Notes: a model not told the origin generated them from the letters alone. A DNA stretch of 64,000 bases from CAYJPA01 sp964371945 (GCA_964371945.1 CAYJPA010000003.1:1-64000), one strand, 5' to 3'; positions 27,072-35,584 are shown, counted from the stretch's first letter. Numbers and translations are program-made.

Positions 27072-27100
27072 CCGCGACCGCCTGAAGATGGCGGCCGCGG
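27072..27100. terminator. GC-rich hairpin between operons
   Basis: 11 positions pair (27072-27082 with 27090-27100, one mismatch) around a 7-base loop. It sits about 20 bases after the stop of the frameshifted minus-strand gene at 27121-27373. The T-rich side (TAAACGTTTT) lies on the plus strand, so the direction is uncertain. Confidence 0.4.
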
Positions 27101-27120
27101 TAAACGTTTTGAACTAATTG

Positions 27121-27373
27121 TCAGCTTGAGACCAACCGACCTACGAGCAGTTTTCTCAGCTCGTCAATCTCCTGACGATCACGTTGGATCAGCCGGTCGA
27201 AAACGGCGCTGAAGTCTCGGTCACCCGCTTGGTCCGCAACCGACTTGTACGTTTCCAGCGACGCGATCCCTTGGAGCTTATTCGTAAGCACAACCATCAA
27301 GTCGTAAGCGACATTGCAAATGTCGGTGGTCTGCTCCGATTGTCGTTTTGGTTTGTTCGATCGTCGCTGTCAT
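27121..27373 (-). pseudogene. Small helical protein beside the YHS gene, with one frameshift
   Basis: From ATG 27373 the frame begins MTATIEQTK and then fails. Removing one A from a run of four (about 27345) lets it continue for 83 residues through TDICNVAYDLMVVLTNKLQG and FDRLIQRDRQEIDELRKLL to TGA 27121. The product is fully helical, with the look of a short ferritin-like or four-helix protein; no metal ligands stand out. It follows the YHS gene on the same strand by 36 bases, so an operon is likely. The single homopolymer indel may be an assembly error and the gene intact. Confidence 0.6.
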
Positions 27374-27409
27374 GTTTCACTCCACTCTCCAACTCACAAG
27401 TGGACCGTG

Positions 27410-27589
27410 TCACATCCGTGCGCCGGCCGCTTGTCGTACTTTCAGGTACATCCGCGGGTCAGCATCGAAGAGTCGTTTGCACTCGACAGAGCAGAAGAAG
27501 AAGAAGTCCTCTCCTTGAAACTTGCTCTGCGCCTCCGCTTGCGCGGATTCGATCTTCATTCCACGGACCGGGTCCACAACAATTGCCAT
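27410..27589 (-). CDS. YHS-domain small protein
   Basis: 59 residues, ATG 27589 with AGGAGG 7 bases upstream. The whole protein is a YHS domain: DPVRGM at residues 6-11 and FFFFCSVECKRLF with C33 and C37. The family consensus begins DPVCGM; the first Cys is Arg here, while the C-x3-C pair is kept. YHS domains occur in heavy-metal-handling proteins and are thought to bind metals. The gene opens a short minus-strand unit some 2 kb from csoR-copA. It is missing from simple gene calls because of its length. Confidence 0.75.
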   Translation of the reverse strand: MAIVVDPVRGMKIESAQAEAQSKFQGEDFFFFCSVECKRLFDADPRMYLKVRQAAGARM

Positions 27590-27805
27590 GTCGTTGCCTC
27601 CTTTTGCCTTCCCCGCTCATCGCGGCTTCGTTGCTACGAGAGCGTGGGTGTCAGCAAACGGACTGCAGAACTCGTGCCAGCCGGTAAGTGATCGCGAGCA
27701 TGCGAGCCGGCACAAACATGGCAGAATCTGTCCGTACACTCTGTGGTGAGCTCAAACCACGTTGGGATGCTGTGAATAGATCGCCCTGGAAAGCAAAGTC
27801 GCGCC

Positions 27806-29227
27806 GTGCACTCGGCTGACCGCATCCTTCGCTGCCTGGTGCCGAGCAGGTACCGGGCAATCCTCATGCGCGAGTATGGGATTGCCGAGGCATCGTTCAT
27901 CATCGCGGGCTCGTTGTTCATTTCGGCGATCCTCGGCGCTGTCCGCCAGATCCTGCTCAACGCCGAGTTCGGCGCTGGCGACACGATCTCCGCCTACTAC
28001 GCGGCCGCAAAACTCCCCGAAACGCTCTTCACCCTCGTCGCCGGAGGCGCGCTCTGGACCGCGATGATTCCGGTGCTCACGGATGCACGGCGCACGCACG
28101 GCATCGAATCGGAACGCAATCTTGCGAATGTTGTCCTAACCGCGGTGATGGCGACCGCCGTCGTGACAATCCTGATCGGGCAACTCACGGCGCCGTACTT
28201 TGTCGAATATCTGCTCGTGCCCGGTTTCGACGATCCAACAACCGCGCTCACCGTCCGGCTCACGCGGTTGCTCCTGATCCATCCATTGATTCTCGCGGTT
28301 GCGAGTGTCGCGATGGCGGTCATGAACGCGCGCAGCCGCTTTTTGCTCCCCGCGATCGCGATCGCGGTCCACAATCTGGCCGAAATCGCGGGGATCATTG
28401 CTGCCTGGATCGTTCCCTCGATCGGCATTTACGGCCCCGTGGCGGGCGTGATCGCCGGGGCATTGTTGCAAGCTGGACTGCTCTTTGCCGCGCTCCGGCC
28501 AAGGGACTGGCGACCTCGCTTCCGCTGGGCGCCGCACGATCCCGGTCTGCGCGCCGTCCTGACGTTGTTGATTCCGACCAGTCTCTCCCTCGGCGTCGGA
28601 TACCTTGGAGGCGTGCTCGACGCCGCGTTCGCATCGCGAGCGCCCGAGGAGAGCGCGTTGCCGGCGATCGTCAATGCCTGGCTGCTTGTGGCCCTGCCGG
28701 CCCGCCTGATCGGATTCGCGGCGGGTCAAGCGGCGTTTCCCCGGTTGGTCGCGGCTGCGTCGGAAGCGGCCGTTCAACCGTTTCGCCGCCTCACCCTTCG
28801 CGTTGCCGGCATGGCCCTGGTGCTCTCTATTCCCGCGGGCATCAGTCTTGTCGTGTTGGCGCGTCTCACGGTTCGCGTGCTCTTCGAGCACGGAGAATTC
28901 GACGCGGCGGCGGGAGCGCTGACGTCGGACGTCGTGGTCCTATACGCTGCCGGGTTGCCCGCCTACGCGGTGACCGAAGTCCTGACACGCTCGCTCGTCG
29001 CGATGCGCGACACCAGAACACCGCTTGCGACGAACCTTCTGCAGCTTGCTTTACGCGCCGCGATCGCGGCCCTCTTCCTCGGACGCCTTGGCGTCGAGGT
29101 CATTCCGGTCGCGTTCGCGGTTTCGTCGGTGATCGAGGTCGTCGTCCTGTGGATCGTACTCCAGCATCGAATGAAGAACTGGAGCGCCGCCAAATCCTGG
29201 AAGCCGCGAGAGGCCCGGGAGCATTAG
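27806..29227 (+). CDS. murJ: MurJ-like lipid II flippase (MOP superfamily)
   Basis: 473 residues with about 14 hydrophobic helices. AILGAVRQILLNAEFGAG and AYYAAAKLPETLFTLVAGGA in the first helices match the MurJ/MviN family. The later PTSLSLGVGYLGG and LLVALPARLIGFAAGQAAFPRL complete the pattern. MurJ flips lipid II across the membrane for peptidoglycan synthesis. GTG 27806 opens the frame; the ATG at 27866 is an alternative. There is a 4-base convergent overlap with csoR. Chloroflexota often carry several MurJ-like genes, so this could serve another polyprenyl-linked glycan. Confidence 0.85.
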   Translation: MHSADRILRCLVPSRYRAILMREYGIAEASFIIAGSLFISAILGAVRQILLNAEFGAGDTISAYYAAAKLPETLFTLVAGGALWTAMIPVLTDARRTHGIESERNLANVVLTAVMATAVVTILIGQLTAPYFVEYLLVPGFDDPTTALTVRLTRLLLIHPLILAVASVAMAVMNARSRFLLPAIAIAVHNLAEIAGIIAAWIVPSIGIYGPVAGVIAGALLQAGLLFAALRPRDWRPRFRWAPHDPGLRAVLTLLIPTSLSLGVGYLGGVLDAAFASRAPEESALPAIVNAWLLVALPARLIGFAAGQAAFPRLVAAASEAAVQPFRRLTLRVAGMALVLSIPAGISLVVLARLTVRVLFEHGEFDAAAGALTSDVVVLYAAGLPAYAVTEVLTRSLVAMRDTRTPLATNLLQLALRAAIAALFLGRLGVEVIPVAFAVSSVIEVVVLWIVLQHRMKNWSAAKSWKPREAREH

Positions 29228-29565
29228 CCAGCGGTGCGGGTGAAACGTTCGATCGCCTGCGTCAACTCGGTCAGCATCGCTTCCTGATCGTCGTGACCAT
29301 GTGAGCAGGTTCCCAGCACGCAGCCCCGGATGTGATCCTCCAGCACAAGCAACCCGACCTGCCTCGCCGCCGACATCACGGCCGAGAGCTGGGTCAAGAC
29401 GTCGATGCAATACTGGTCGCCTTCGACCATCTTGTGCACGCCGCGAACCTGTCCTTCCATCCGCCGCAACCGGTTCAGGATTCGCTCCTTGTCGGCCGCA
29501 TACGATGTGGAACGCCTTGGCCCGTCATTACTGTCTGTCAACAGGTCTGTTGCCGTTGCTGTCAT
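29224..29565 (-). CDS. csoR: CsoR-family copper-sensing repressor
   Basis: 113 residues from ATG 29565. The frame is open to 29757, but AAGGTGG lies 6 bases before this ATG, and the longer version would cover the operators. The protein begins ERILNRLRRMEGQVRGV, the classic CsoR/RcnR helix 1, and has C53 (YCIDVLTQL), H78 and C82 (LEDHIRGCV), the Cu(I)-binding Cys-His-Cys set. A His/Cys tail (GTCSHGHDD) may add affinity. Cu(I) binding releases the all-alpha tetramer from DNA. It is divergent from copA with three operator-like sites between them. Confidence 0.92.
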   Translation of the reverse strand: MTATATDLLTDSNDGPRRSTSYAADKERILNRLRRMEGQVRGVHKMVEGDQYCIDVLTQLSAVMSAARQVGLLVLEDHIRGCVLGTCSHGHDDQEAMLTELTQAIERFTRTAG

Positions 29566-29604
29566 CTCATCCACCTTGATCGCTTCGCTTTTCATTCCTG
29601 AATC

Positions 29605-29688
29605 ATACCCCCAATGGGTATATTCGTCAATGGAGGGGTTGACGGGAATACCTGCACTGGGTATCATCAAAATACCGGTGGGGGGTAA
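29605..29688. promoter_or_regulatory. Three CsoR-type operators
   Basis: The palindrome ATACC-N7-GGTAT occurs at 29605-29621 and 29648-29664, and with one mismatch (GGTAA) at 29672-29688. It matches the symmetry of known CsoR sites. The sites lie between the divergent csoR and copA starts and would repress both until copper binds. Confidence 0.8.
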
Positions 29689-29746
29689 GCCCGTGACCGG
29701 GGACGAGATCGATCGGCTATGTTGATAAGAAGCGATAAGGGAGTAT

Positions 29747-32700
29747 ATGACGGCCACAATCGCGCCACCCGAGAATCAAACGGAGATCACGCTACCAATC
29801 GATGGAATGACCTGCGCCTCTTGCGTTCGCAGGGTCGAAAAGGCATTGACGAAAGTCGACGGTGTCGCGGAAGCGAGCGTCAATCTTGCGACCGAACGCG
29901 CCAAAGTCGCCTTTGATCCTGTTAAGGTTTCGGTCGACCTACTGACCGCCACAATTGAAAAAGCCGGGTATCACGTTCCAGCAACGCCCACGGCAGTCGC
30001 TCCTCCTCCGGCGGCCGCGACTTCTGGAGAGACGACGCTTCCGATCGAAGGCATGACCTGCGCTTCATGCGTGCGTAGCGTCGAGCGCGCGCTGACCCGT
30101 GTACCCGGCGTTTCGATGGCCAATGTCAATCTGGCGACCGAAAACGCGACGGTCGCGTTCGATCCGGCCGTCGTGACGATCGACGATCTTCGCGACGCCG
30201 TCGGCAAAGCGGGGTACGGGGTCGGTCCGCTCCCGGCGGCCGCGACGAGCACCGCGACAGAGACTGCCGAACCGGTCGACTCGCGCGAGCGAGAACGAGA
30301 GCGCGAGATCACCGACCTCAAGCGGAAGTCCATTGCCGGTCTGGCGGTCGGTCTCACGATGATGGGTCTGATGTACCTGCCGCTCGGCATCGCGATGGAA
30401 ACACTCGCGCCATTCCTGTTGATCGCGGCGACCATCATTCAGTTTTGGGCCGGAAAGGTCTTCTACCAGGCAGCCTGGGCGGCCGGCAAGCACGGCGGCA
30501 CCAACATGAACACCCTCGTCGCCGTCGGCACGACTGCAGCCTACGGATACAGCGCGTTCGTCACTCTCTGGCCGGAGACGGCCGCCGATTGGGGTTTCGA
30601 CTACCACCTCTACTACGAATCGGCGGTGGTCATCATCGCCCTGATACTGATGGGACGATGGCTCGAGGCGCGGGCGAAGAAGCAAACCGGCGCCGCGATC
30701 AATGCACTTATGGGTCTCCAGGCAAAAACCGCGCGAGTGATCCGAAACGGCGTCGAACAGGACATCCCGGTCGAAGCGGTGATCGCCGGCGATCTGGTTC
30801 GAGTTCGCCCGGGCGAAAAAGTGCCGGTCGACGGCGTTGTCGTAGAAGGCCGCTCGACCCTCGACGAGAGCATGCTGACCGGCGAGAGCCTGCCGGTCGA
30901 AAAGGGCCCGGACGACACCGTCATCGGCGCGACCCTGAACAAGACCGGGAGCTTCATCTTCCGGGCAACCAAGGTCGGCAAGGACACGACACTTGCTCAA
31001 ATCGTAAAGCTCGTCGAGGATGCGCAGGGCTCGAAAGCGCCGATTCAGCGGCTCGCCGATTCGATCTCCGGCGTATTCGTGCCGGCAGTACTCGTGCTTG
31101 CCGCCGCCACCTTCGTTGGCTGGCTGGCGTTCGGGCCCGATCCAGCGATCACGAACGCGCTGCAGGCGATGATCGCGGTGCTCGTGATCGCTTGCCCGTG
31201 CGCCCTGGGTTTGGCGGCACCAACCGCGATCATGGTCGGCACCGGCAAAGCCGCCGAAAACGGCATCTTGATCCGTGGCGGTGAGGCCCTCGAAGCCGCG
31301 CGGGCGATCGACGCGGTCGTGCTCGACAAAACCGGCACGCTCACCCGCGGCAAGCCCGTCGTCGTTGGTCTCGTCGCGGTCGGCGACACGACCGAATCGG
31401 AGCTGCTCAGGTTCGCGGCCGCGGTCGAGATCGGATCCGAGCACCCGTTGGCGGAATCGATCGTTGCGTTCGCCCGGGAGCGAGAGATTGCGATTCCAAG
31501 TTCCGAGGGTTTCACATCGGTTACCGGCAGGGGAGTGCAGGGTGTCGTTGAGGGCCACGCCGTCGTGCTTGGCAATCGGGCGATGATGGCCGGCTGGTCG
31601 ATTGCGCTCGATGGGCTCGCCGATTCCGCCGACGGTTTTGCCAAAGACGGCGCCACCCCGATGTACGTCGCGGTCGACGGCGCAGCGGCCGGAATTATCG
31701 CCGTGGCGGATACGCTCAAGCCCGAGTCGGCCGAAGCGGTCGTCCAGCTCAAAGCGCTCGGACTCGAGGTCTGGATGCTAACCGGCGACAACCGCATGAC
31801 CGCGGAAGCGATCGCCCGCCACGTCGGTATCGACCATGTTTTGGCCGACGTGCTCCCCGAGCAGAAATCGGCCAAGGTCATAGAGCTTCAGGCTCAGGGC
31901 CGCAGGGTCGCGATGGTCGGCGACGGCATCAACGACGCCCCGGCGCTCGCGCAGGCGGATCTTGGGATCGCGATCGGCACCGGCACAGATGTCGCGATCG
32001 CGGCGTCGGATGTGACACTGATCGGCGGCGATCTGCGTACGATCGTAACCGCGATCTCGCTCTCCCGCCGCACCGTGAACACCATCAAGCAGGGACTCTT
32101 CTGGGCATTTGCCTACAATGTCGCGCTGATTCCGGTCGCGATGGGCGCGCTCTATCCAACCTTCGATGTTTTACTCAATCCGGTGATCGCGGCCGCCGCG
32201 ATGGCGATGAGCAGCGTCAGTGTCGTGACCAACGCGCTGCGATTGCGCCGCTTCAAGCGGCCCACGAATACCGCCGAGATTCTCCATCCGCCGGTTCGAC
32301 AACGCGTCGGTGAATGGGCGTACCTGGTGGGAGTCGGCGCGCTCGGCATCGCGATCGGCGTGCTGGCGATTGTCTACGTACCGGAAGAGAGCTCCGCCGA
32401 AATGGGGATGAATGAGGTTGACCAGACAGTTGTTTCCGAGCTTGCCCTGCCCGATCGAACGATTGACATAACGACCGCCAACCTACAGTTTTCACCAAAC
32501 CTGATCGAAGTGCACGAGGACGAGACGATCGCGTTCGTCATTCGAAACGATTCTGCCCTACCGCACGAATTCGTGATTGGAACGGAGGAGGTTCAAGCAG
32601 AGCACGAACAAGAAATGGCCGAAGGCGAAGAGGAAGCCATGTCCGAGATGGACGAGCGGCCCTACGCGGTCAAAGTGCCCGCCGGCGAAACGCGAACGCT

Positions 32701-32803
32701 CGTCTACACCTTCGAGGAAACCGGCGACCTGATCTTCGGATGTCACGTTCCCGGGCACTATGCCGCCGGCATGAAAGGCACGATTACCGTCGTTCAATCC
32801 TGA
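29747..32803 (+). CDS. copA: Cu(I)-exporting P1B-ATPase fused to a C-terminal cupredoxin domain
   Basis: 1018 residues; typical CopA has about 750-850. Two HMA domains carry GMTCASC (C23/C26 and C105/C108). The ATPase core has CPC (483-485) in helix 6, DKTGT (D527), SEHPL (566-567) and GDGIND (725-730). After the normal eighth helix (about 808-830) a ninth helix (about 857-878) is followed by a cupredoxin domain (about 903-1018) with a full type-1 copper set: H940, C999, H1004, M1009 in GCHVPGHYAAGM. The extra helix would place it outside the membrane. A Met/His-rich acidic loop (947-970) may hold more copper. It is divergent from csoR. Confidence 0.93.
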   Translation: MTATIAPPENQTEITLPIDGMTCASCVRRVEKALTKVDGVAEASVNLATERAKVAFDPVKVSVDLLTATIEKAGYHVPATPTAVAPPPAAATSGETTLPIEGMTCASCVRSVERALTRVPGVSMANVNLATENATVAFDPAVVTIDDLRDAVGKAGYGVGPLPAAATSTATETAEPVDSREREREREITDLKRKSIAGLAVGLTMMGLMYLPLGIAMETLAPFLLIAATIIQFWAGKVFYQAAWAAGKHGGTNMNTLVAVGTTAAYGYSAFVTLWPETAADWGFDYHLYYESAVVIIALILMGRWLEARAKKQTGAAINALMGLQAKTARVIRNGVEQDIPVEAVIAGDLVRVRPGEKVPVDGVVVEGRSTLDESMLTGESLPVEKGPDDTVIGATLNKTGSFIFRATKVGKDTTLAQIVKLVEDAQGSKAPIQRLADSISGVFVPAVLVLAAATFVGWLAFGPDPAITNALQAMIAVLVIACPCALGLAAPTAIMVGTGKAAENGILIRGGEALEAARAIDAVVLDKTGTLTRGKPVVVGLVAVGDTTESELLRFAAAVEIGSEHPLAESIVAFAREREIAIPSSEGFTSVTGRGVQGVVEGHAVVLGNRAMMAGWSIALDGLADSADGFAKDGATPMYVAVDGAAAGIIAVADTLKPESAEAVVQLKALGLEVWMLTGDNRMTAEAIARHVGIDHVLADVLPEQKSAKVIELQAQGRRVAMVGDGINDAPALAQADLGIAIGTGTDVAIAASDVTLIGGDLRTIVTAISLSRRTVNTIKQGLFWAFAYNVALIPVAMGALYPTFDVLLNPVIAAAAMAMSSVSVVTNALRLRRFKRPTNTAEILHPPVRQRVGEWAYLVGVGALGIAIGVLAIVYVPEESSAEMGMNEVDQTVVSELALPDRTIDITTANLQFSPNLIEVHEDETIAFVIRNDSALPHEFVIGTEEVQAEHEQEMAEGEEEAMSEMDERPYAVKVPAGETRTLVYTFEETGDLIFGCHVPGHYAAGMKGTITVVQS

Positions 32804-32844
32804 GTTCAAACGTGAACCTGGGAAGTCACCGCAAGGAGTTTTAC

Positions 32845-33066
32845 ATGAGCAGCCACGTTGGCCAAATCGTCGTCATTACACCGGACATGTCTTGCGGCCA
32901 TTGCGTCGTTTCGATCGAGCAGGAAGTCGGCGCGCTGAAGGGCGTCCAGTCGGTCAAAGCCGATCTTCCAACCAAGAAAGTCTCGATCTCGTTTGATCCC
33001 GGCGTGGTTACGGTGCCGGCTATCGAAGCCACGCTGGAAGAAGCTGGCTACCCGGTTTCAAAGTAA
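32845..33066 (+). CDS. copZ: CopZ-like copper chaperone (HMA domain)
   Basis: 73 residues from ATG 32845, with AAGGAG upstream; the longer open frame overlaps copA out of frame. A single HMA fold: DMSCGHCVVSIEQEV carries the Cu(I)-binding C17 and C20, and KKVSISFDPGVV and EEAGYPV are the expected strands. CopZ proteins bring Cu(I) to the ATPase. The motif CGHC has a His between the Cys residues. The gene begins 42 bases after copA, so it is likely co-regulated by CsoR. Confidence 0.9.
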   Translation: MSSHVGQIVVITPDMSCGHCVVSIEQEVGALKGVQSVKADLPTKKVSISFDPGVVTVPAIEATLEEAGYPVSK

Positions 33067-33136
33067 CGACCGCGCGTCAAACCACTCACGTTCGGCCCGA
33101 CGTAGACCAGGTTAACACCGTCGATCGAGTGGGGTA

Positions 33137-33892
33137 ATGACCATGACAAACGCACAGCCCGGTCGGATGACGATGGTTCTTCGTGTCGCGATATTGGCAG
33201 CGCTCGGGACCATCACATCCGCGGCCGCCGCATTTCAGGAGGCGGCGACGCCCTCCGCATTCTCACTTTGCGCGGTTGTACCGCCCGGTGCATCTCCCGC
33301 CGCGGAGGTCATTGGTATGTCGATGGGCACACCGGAGAGCATCTTGCCGATGGACGAGATCGAATTTGATCTCGTCTTCATCGACATGATGATCGCCCAC
33401 CACGAATCCGCGGTCGTGATGGCACAGGTCGCGCTCGAACGGGCCGAGCACGACGAGATCCGCCGGCTGGCCGGGGAGATCATCGCCGCGCAGACGGACG
33501 AGATCGCGCAACTCCGTGCGTGGCGACTTGCCTGGTATCCCAGCACGCAAGTCGTGCCGCCGGATCAGGCCGAAATGATCGTGACTAGACTGATGGGCGA
33601 CATGCTGGACATGAGCGATTTTGGGAGCTCCAATCTTATGTCTGGGATGGACACCTCCTCAGCGCTGATCTCAATGTGTCAGGCCGCTGAACCTTTCGAC
33701 CTCGCCTTCCTGAACGCGATGATTGCTCATCACCAGTCGGCGATCACGATGGCCAACATCGGACTCGAAAACTCGACTCACCCGGATTTGCAGACACTCG
33801 AGCTGGACATCATCGACGCCCAACAAGCCGAGATCGACGAGATGACCGGATGGCGTGCCCTGTGGTACGGAGTTGCGACTCCCATGTCATAG
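33137..33892 (+). CDS. Secreted protein with two DUF305 domains
   Basis: 251 residues. A signal peptide (about 14-33) precedes two tandem DUF305 repeats. Repeat 1 contains DMMIAHHESAVVMA (H88-H89) and AWRLAWY; repeat 2 has AMIAHHQSAITMA (H198-H199) and GWRALWY. DUF305 is a four-helix domain related to ferritin, and its His/Met-rich members occur near copper genes. Here its place directly after copZ supports a role in copper binding outside the membrane. Most DUF305 proteins have one such repeat. The 3' end overlaps a convergent frame for 83 bases. Confidence 0.85.
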   Translation: MTMTNAQPGRMTMVLRVAILAALGTITSAAAAFQEAATPSAFSLCAVVPPGASPAAEVIGMSMGTPESILPMDEIEFDLVFIDMMIAHHESAVVMAQVALERAEHDEIRRLAGEIIAAQTDEIAQLRAWRLAWYPSTQVVPPDQAEMIVTRLMGDMLDMSDFGSSNLMSGMDTSSALISMCQAAEPFDLAFLNAMIAHHQSAITMANIGLENSTHPDLQTLELDIIDAQQAEIDEMTGWRALWYGVATPMS

Positions 33893-34979
33893 GGCTTGCG
33901 GCCCCGGTGCACCGGAGCCCGCAAATGCTCTCCGGAAAGACCGGAACAAGCACCGGAGGAATCGGAGCGACAACCGGTTCGATGACCTCGATCGCAGGCG
34001 TCGCGGTCGGCGTCAAAACCGGTGGCCGTGGCGCTCCCGCGACGGGATCCGTGGCGTCGGCAACCGGTGAGAGTACCGGAGGCAGGGGCTCAACCACGGG
34101 CTCGACGACCTCGGGGATTGGCTCAAGTATCGGAGCCAGAACGGGCGGCAGTTGCTCCAATGTTGGCTCTACTGTCTCGAGCGCGGGTTCGAGGATCGGA
34201 CTCAGAATTGGCAGAACCGGTTCCGTTATCTGGCCCACGATGTCGAGCACCGCCGGCAAGGTCGACTCAGTCACCGGTGCCGTGGCATCTGCAACTGGGA
34301 TCACAAGCTTGTCGACCGTCGTCGCAATCGGCACCGTGGTCTCAGTAACGGTTCCGAGGAGATCTTCGACGAGTCCGCCAGTAGTCTCCGCGATGACCGG
34401 TTCCAGCGTCGTCGCGGTTTGATCTAACAACGGCGCGGTGATTTCCAGAACGGGTGCGACTGCATCGATAATCGAACCCAAAACCTCTCCGGTCGTTGTT
34501 CCGACCTCCGCCAACGCCGGTTCCAACGTCTCCGCGGATTCGTTCAGCAGCGGCGGCGTGATCTCAGCCACGGGCGCGATGACTTCGCTCGTCGAACCCA
34601 CAACCTCTCCGGTCGTCGTCCCGATCTCAACCAACGCCGGTTTCAACATCTCCGCGGTCTCGTCGACGCTAGGATCAATCACGACGGCAACGGTATCCAG
34701 ACCTTTCGTGATGACCGAGGCTTGCCCAGTCACAACGTCAATTGCAACCGCGCCGTCGGTCGCCTCGAGATTGTTGGTGACCATTGAGGTTCCGGATGAT
34801 ACGGTCTCGTTCACCGCGGCGAGGACTTCTTCAGTCTCTGTCTCGAGAGGCTCTGCTAGGACGCCAGATTCATCAATCACGGCCTCAGTGGCCGAATCAA
34901 GGTCCACTTCGCTGCTCTCAAGAACTGGCTCGATGATCTGCTCCTCTACAACCTGGACCGTCTCAACGGGTACATCCAC
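33810..34979 (-). CDS. C-terminal part of a secreted Pro/Val/Thr/Glu-rich repeat protein
   Basis: 389 residues opening in the middle of a protein (GTG 34979), since the frame reads on upstream to about 35042, where it joins the signal-peptide-bearing fragment 34946-35365. The chain is low in complexity: Val, Pro, Thr, Glu and Ala dominate. Two strict 40-residue repeats (starting ALVEIGTTTGEVVG and ALAEVGTTTGEVLG) give way to shorter EPVLEPLPPVL-like units. The end (about the last 40 residues) loses this character, overlaps the DUF305 gene, and may be run-on after another shift. Perhaps a surface stalk or spacer. Confidence 0.65.
   Translation of the reverse strand: MDVPVETVQVVEEQIIEPVLESSEVDLDSATEAVIDESGVLAEPLETETEEVLAAVNETVSSGTSMVTNNLEATDGAVAIDVVTGQASVITKGLDTVAVVIDPSVDETAEMLKPALVEIGTTTGEVVGSTSEVIAPVAEITPPLLNESAETLEPALAEVGTTTGEVLGSIIDAVAPVLEITAPLLDQTATTLEPVIAETTGGLVEDLLGTVTETTVPIATTVDKLVIPVADATAPVTESTLPAVLDIVGQITEPVLPILSPILEPALETVEPTLEQLPPVLAPILEPIPEVVEPVVEPLPPVLSPVADATDPVAGAPRPPVLTPTATPAIEVIEPVVAPIPPVLVPVFPESICGLRCTGAASPMTWESQLRTTGHAIRSSRRSRLVGRR
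34482..34721 (-). repeat. Two 120-bp tandem repeats inside the repeat-protein gene
   Basis: The copies 34482-34601 and 34602-34721 are about 80-90% alike by eye at their starts (AACCTCTCCGGTCGT in both) and encode the 40-residue units of the secreted repeat protein. More diverged units flank them. Confidence 0.7.
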
Positions 34980-35365
34980 GACGGTTTCGATCGTCTCGAC
35001 GACCTCTGGAAGAAGCTCGCCTGTGGCCGGGCGGAGCTCGAAAGCACGTCTTCGACTGCCGTAGCCACCCCTTCTACAAGTTGCTGAGGTTCCTCTACAA
35101 CGAACTCGACCGGCGCTTCTATCAGAGCAACGGTCTCACCGGCTCCGTCGCTAGTCGTTGCATCGACAACCGGAATCTCGTCTGTTTCGAGAGCTGGGAC
35201 GGTTTCGACAACGATGTCAACCGTCTCCTCGATGAGGGGATCGACTTGTTCAACGGTTTCGGTCAGACCGACAAGCAGTGAATCCTGGCTCGCGACGGTC
35301 TGGCCCGCGCATCCAAGCGCGAGCACAAGGGCTATGCGAATGGCGATTGCATATCGAATGCCCAT
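34946..35365 (-). CDS. N-terminal part of the secreted repeat protein, frameshifted
   Basis: 139 residues. A signal peptide (about residues 8-26, AIRIALVLALGCAGQTVAS) is followed by Val/Glu/Thr-rich sequence like that of the neighbouring fragment. The character is lost after VEDVLSS. Restoring one base in the AAA run at 35041-35043 (plus strand) leads directly into the other frame (FELRPATGELLPEVV), so the two pieces are one gene of about 500 residues. Residues after about 105 here are the out-of-frame tail. It is a good candidate for either a phase-variable surface protein or a sequencing slip. Confidence 0.6.
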   Translation of the reverse strand: MGIRYAIAIRIALVLALGCAGQTVASQDSLLVGLTETVEQVDPLIEETVDIVVETVPALETDEIPVVDATTSDGAGETVALIEAPVEFVVEEPQQLVEGVATAVEDVLSSSARPQASFFQRSSRRSKPSWMYPLRRSRL

Positions 35366-35584
35366 CGTTCTCCATCAACTGTCGCAGACGCCAATGGAAG
35401 CCGCCGGGAACCGATCGGGTCCTCGACGTTGGAACGATGCTAGTGTTGTCTATGTTTTTCGTAAATAGTCCTGATGGAATGGCCCAAATACCGGAACCGC
35501 ACACTTTAAGGTTCCAGAGGTGTACGCACAACTTACGTACCGACATTAAACTTTCCAGCATCACCGCTTCACCCTTACACAAGC

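Noticed and set aside
30065..31558. 497-codon minus-strand frame
   Set aside because: Antisense shadow of copA; Arg/Asp/His-rich composition, no ribosome binding site, no domain.
34482..34721. Possible CRISPR-like repeat
   Set aside because: Repeats are 120 bp, adjacent with no spacers, and encode a protein repeat.
33850..35064. Plus-strand Gly/Thr/Ser-rich frames
   Set aside because: They mirror the repeat protein on the minus strand, whose repeats and signal peptide are the better explanation.
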